Of a DNA stretch of 64,000 nucleotides, positions 61,470 to 64,000 are shown piece by piece. The notes under the pieces are model-generated. The model saw only the letters and a program-made list of their open reading frames with translations, made no database searches and was not told the origin of the DNA. The stretch's first letter is position 1; each line of letters starts with the position of its first letter. Origin of the DNA: Crotophaga sulcirostris (taxonomy: Eukaryota > Chordata > Aves > Cuculiformes > Crotophagidae); assembly GCA_013397455.1 (NCBI GenBank), contig VYZB01000036.1:2308341-2372340 (forward strand). Direction: 5' to 3'. Position numbers and translations under genes: made by a program.

Positions 61470-62384
61470 GTAAGTTACTGGTGTCCTTTTTATGAGTAGA
61501 TTCAAATTAGGACTTCTGAAAGAAGTACCGAGTAAATGCAGTTTTTATAAATGTAATAGGAAATGCATAGTTGGAGGTACCCTGTCATTTTCCTAGTAAA
61601 TAAAAAGTCTCCTTTTGGACAAAAATTTGTGTCCAGATGCTGTAAAGATAATCTGAAGTTGCATCTGAGAAGCTGTAGGCCTCAGTAAGAAGTGTTAGCT
61701 TTTAGCATCTGAGTAGCCCCCCAAATAAAGTATTTTAAGGTAATTAAATTGTTCATAAATATCATGGAAAAATTGTAGATATACTAACTAAGGTAAAACC
61801 CATCAATTAAATTCAGTTAGAAATTGGTATATGACACTTGCTTGAATTATGTAGATTAGAGCAGTACCTTTGCAGTGCGCAGAGTGAGAGTCCACTTTTG
61901 TCTTCTCTTCCAAACCCACTTCTCAGTTTGATTTCATTGTAGTCTACAGCTTTTGATTTCAGCATGCCTGTGTCTTTAGTAAAGCATTGCTACTTTCATG
62001 GGTAAGAAAGGAAACAAAAAAATTTATTTTAGAACCATAAAAAATTTTCTGTTATTATATTTTGGAACCAATTTTTTGAATCAATTCTAAAACGAAATGT
62101 ATCTAAATATGGTATTTTTCTTTCACATATTCTTCCACAAGAGTAATGAATCTTCTTACAATAGGAAATTAAAAGCTAGGCATTATGAAGTGTATATGTT
62201 AGCTGTGCTGGTATGGTATTATAACAACATGATTATTGCTTATTTTCAGTCCTGTTTGTGATATTGAAGTGCCAGAAAGACTGTCATCCTCCTATGAGCA
62301 GCTTAAACATTACCACCTTGTGGAAAGGTGTGTCCATGTACCTGCCAGAGAAGGAAGCGAGGAGGAGATCCTGTTGGTTCACAG
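61405..62384 (+). CDS. HDAC10: HDAC10, first two coding exons (partial, continues past the window)
   Basis: Class IIb deacetylase; the mammalian enzyme is mainly a cytoplasmic polyamine (N8-acetylspermidine) deacetylase. Exons 61405-61469 (acceptor CTGTAG at 61397-61402, donor GTAAGT) and 62250-62384 (acceptor TTTTCAG, donor GTTTGA) join to 66 residues plus two bases: MASGTALIYDEEMTTHKLLW, KDPVCDIEVPERLSSSYEQL, KHYHLVERCVHVPAREGSEE, EILLVH. This closely follows human HDAC10 (MGTALVYHEDM, LLWDDPECEIERPERL, REASEEELGLVHS) as I recall it. The catalytic His, Asp and gatekeeper Glu residues lie further on. The next exon (starting near SPEYV) is not found before 64000. The start has two additional residues after Met compared with human. 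MAPK12 to HDAC10 order agrees with human 22q13. Confidence 0.93.
62250..62384 (+). CDS. HDAC10: HDAC10 second coding exon
   Basis: 135 bases, phases 2 in and 2 out. It encodes (D)PVCDIEVPERLSSSYEQL through SEEEILLVH and AG of a Ser/Arg codon. The donor GTTTGA is weak, and read-through soon reaches a stop (62416-62418). Confidence 0.92.
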
Positions 62385-64000
62385 GTTTGAAACTTACTTT
62401 TATCACCCTTCAGATTAATTCAATGAAATAATAGATCTCGTACCTCCAGGTCAAATTTTGCTCCATTTGAAAAGGTCTACTCCAAAACTCAGTAACTTCC
62501 AGTAATTTCATTGAAAAATGTGTCGCACTTAAAGTTAGACAAATAATGTTCCGTATGGTGTAGTTGCTGAAGAAAGAAACTGCTATTCTGCTAAGTCCCC
62601 ATTCTCGCTCTTTGGTTTCTTGAGCAGTGCATGCTGCTTTATACGTAGGATTAAAAGTAAACCTCTAATCAAAATTGGGACAAGACTTTAAAAAGAGTGG
62701 ACAAATGGGTATTTCTTTAGAAAGATAATAACCTCCTCTTTCTCCCAAGCATGTTTGTGGTAGAGTGGACCAAACAGAAAAATCACAGCTAGTTCTGTAG
62801 GAGGGGGAGAGCAACAGCAGCCTGCCTGTTCTGAAGTCATGGCAATGAAGTCTGCTCCGGCAGTTGTCACCTCGATGTGATGATCCTGCACCCAATGGCA
62901 CATGATTCTGCACGTTGCTTGTGCGTGCGTTTGCCCTTGTCAGGGGGTGGCAGGGGCAGCCTTCTCTGAAAGGCCAGGGGAGTAGGGAGCAGAGCATGAT
63001 GACAAAGCTGCCAGAGCCCCTGAGAGCCATGGGCAGGACACAATCCCACAGTACCCTAGTGAGGCAAGCAGCACAGGTCCAGGGATGCTAACCAGATTCA
63101 TCTGTGAGTTTAGATTGCCCAGCAAGGGCATAGTGACTGAGGTCAAGCTAGAGGGTCAGTCCACGGGTCAGGTTTGGGTCCGGATCAGCAGGGTTCATGG
63201 CCAGGCACAGACATGGCTACGAGACACAGCTGCAGTGTATCCAAGGGTTAGGGCCTTATCTTAAAAGGAAGTGCAAAGGGAAAGAGGGGGAGCCTCTGCT
63301 GAGACTTCTTAGCAGAGCTGTTTGGAGGCACCCTCTGCTCAGGCTCCTAGCTCTCTCCTTCAGGGTGTCTGTCTCTCTGGTTCTGAACCCAGCAGCCAAA
63401 TCCCAGGAGCGAAGGAATGCACCCGAGGCCCTGACACCTGTGACAAGGACCATAGCTTGATCCCAAGTCATGCTTAAATTTTCAGATTACAGAACTGTAT
63501 TTTTCCTAAGAACATACTTGTTTGTTAGAATGCGATTAGTGCTGTGTACCAATATAATTTATTTTCACAGTAAATACATTGCTGATTGGGTATGGAAGAG
63601 GCTTGATCACTATTTCTAGTTGAGTTGCTCCTGCTAGATTACTGGGGACAAATGACTTCACTAAGTCTTGTCTTGGTTTCCATAGGTAAGCTATAGATAA
63701 TAGAGCTCTTTCCTTTCTAAAACACTTTTAGATTTAAACAAATTTATAACTCCTATAAAAATGTTTTGTTTGTGTTCATCAGCAGCCTCATAACTAACTG
63801 TGAAGTTAAACTAATAATGATATAGTCATCCGGGTTCATGTGGTTTTATTCCTGTTAATGTCTTCATTTTGAAGCCACTGTTTAGCTTTAATTTTGTTTA
63901 TTGTTTAGCACTAGTGTGTCTCATTTGGTTGTAAAATGCTAGTTGCTTTGGCATTGTCCACCTAAAGGAGTGCATGTGGTCATTGTGCCCTGAACTAAAG
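62385..64000 (+). other. HDAC10: HDAC10 intron after the second coding exon (start)
   Basis: At least 1.6 kb. The stretch at about 62,750-63,460 is clearly richer in G+C and has ORFs on both strands, but none resembles HDAC10 exon 4 or a known domain; it may be an unrecognised repeat. The rest is AT-rich and unremarkable. Confidence 0.6.

Noticed and set aside
63880..64000. Possible HDAC10 next exon near TTTAGCACTAGTGTGTC
   Set aside because: The acceptor-like site is present, but the following codons do not resemble the HDAC10 SPEYV region.

Overview
This is a piece of a bird nuclear genome. It has long introns with consensus splice sites and many CR1 LINE fragments, several ending in the avian 3' signature ATTCTGTGAT. 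It also has a solo LTR of an avian endogenous retrovirus, an assembly gap in GC-rich sequence, and coding exons clearly homologous to vertebrate genes. No prokaryotic, viral or CRISPR system is present. The type of solo LTR suggests a bird outside the chicken lineage, but that is only an impression. All three protein genes lie on the + strand in the order p38-gamma MAP kinase, a frizzled-related secreted protein, HDAC10.

Region 1 (1-38,130) is MAPK12 (p38-gamma/SAPK3), lacking only its first coding exon, which lies upstream of the window. Eleven exons (numbered 2-12) can be placed to the base, giving 322 consecutive residues from just after the glycine loop to the C-terminus. VAIKK, HRDLKPGN, DFG and the TGY activation motif are intact, and the protein ends in ETAV, a class I PDZ ligand. 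Intron 8 carries the hallmarks of a minor (U12-type) intron: GTATCCTT at the donor and TTCCTTAT 14 bases before the acceptor. The introns hold CR1 fragments at 9.5-10.2, 13.9-14.2, 15.4-16.9 (antisense) and 27.6-28.6 kb, and a complete solo LTR (18,862-19,772) with a 5-bp target duplication.

Region 2 (38,130-54,680) is a 16.5-kb AT-rich intergenic interval with no convincing exon and only two short CR1 tails.

Region 3 (54,686-58,461) is a compact four-exon gene for a 286-residue secreted frizzled-related protein of the crescent/sizzled group, with signal peptide, frizzled CRD and netrin-like domain. It has a TATA box and CCAAT motif upstream, a NAGNAG tandem acceptor at exon 4 and a downstream poly(A) signal. 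This group acts outside the cell on Wnt or BMP/Tolloid signalling and is absent from placental mammals, where MAPK12 and HDAC10 are direct neighbours.

Region 4 (59,000-64,000) holds an inverted CR1 tail, a 20-bp minisatellite running into a 322-base N gap, a CpG-rich block that is probably the HDAC10 promoter and 5' untranslated exon, two opposed CR1 fragments, and the first two coding exons of HDAC10. The rest of HDAC10 is beyond the window.

The three genes do not form a pathway. What stands out is the synteny, the U12-type intron in a stress-kinase gene, the PDZ-ligand tail and the mobile-element history.
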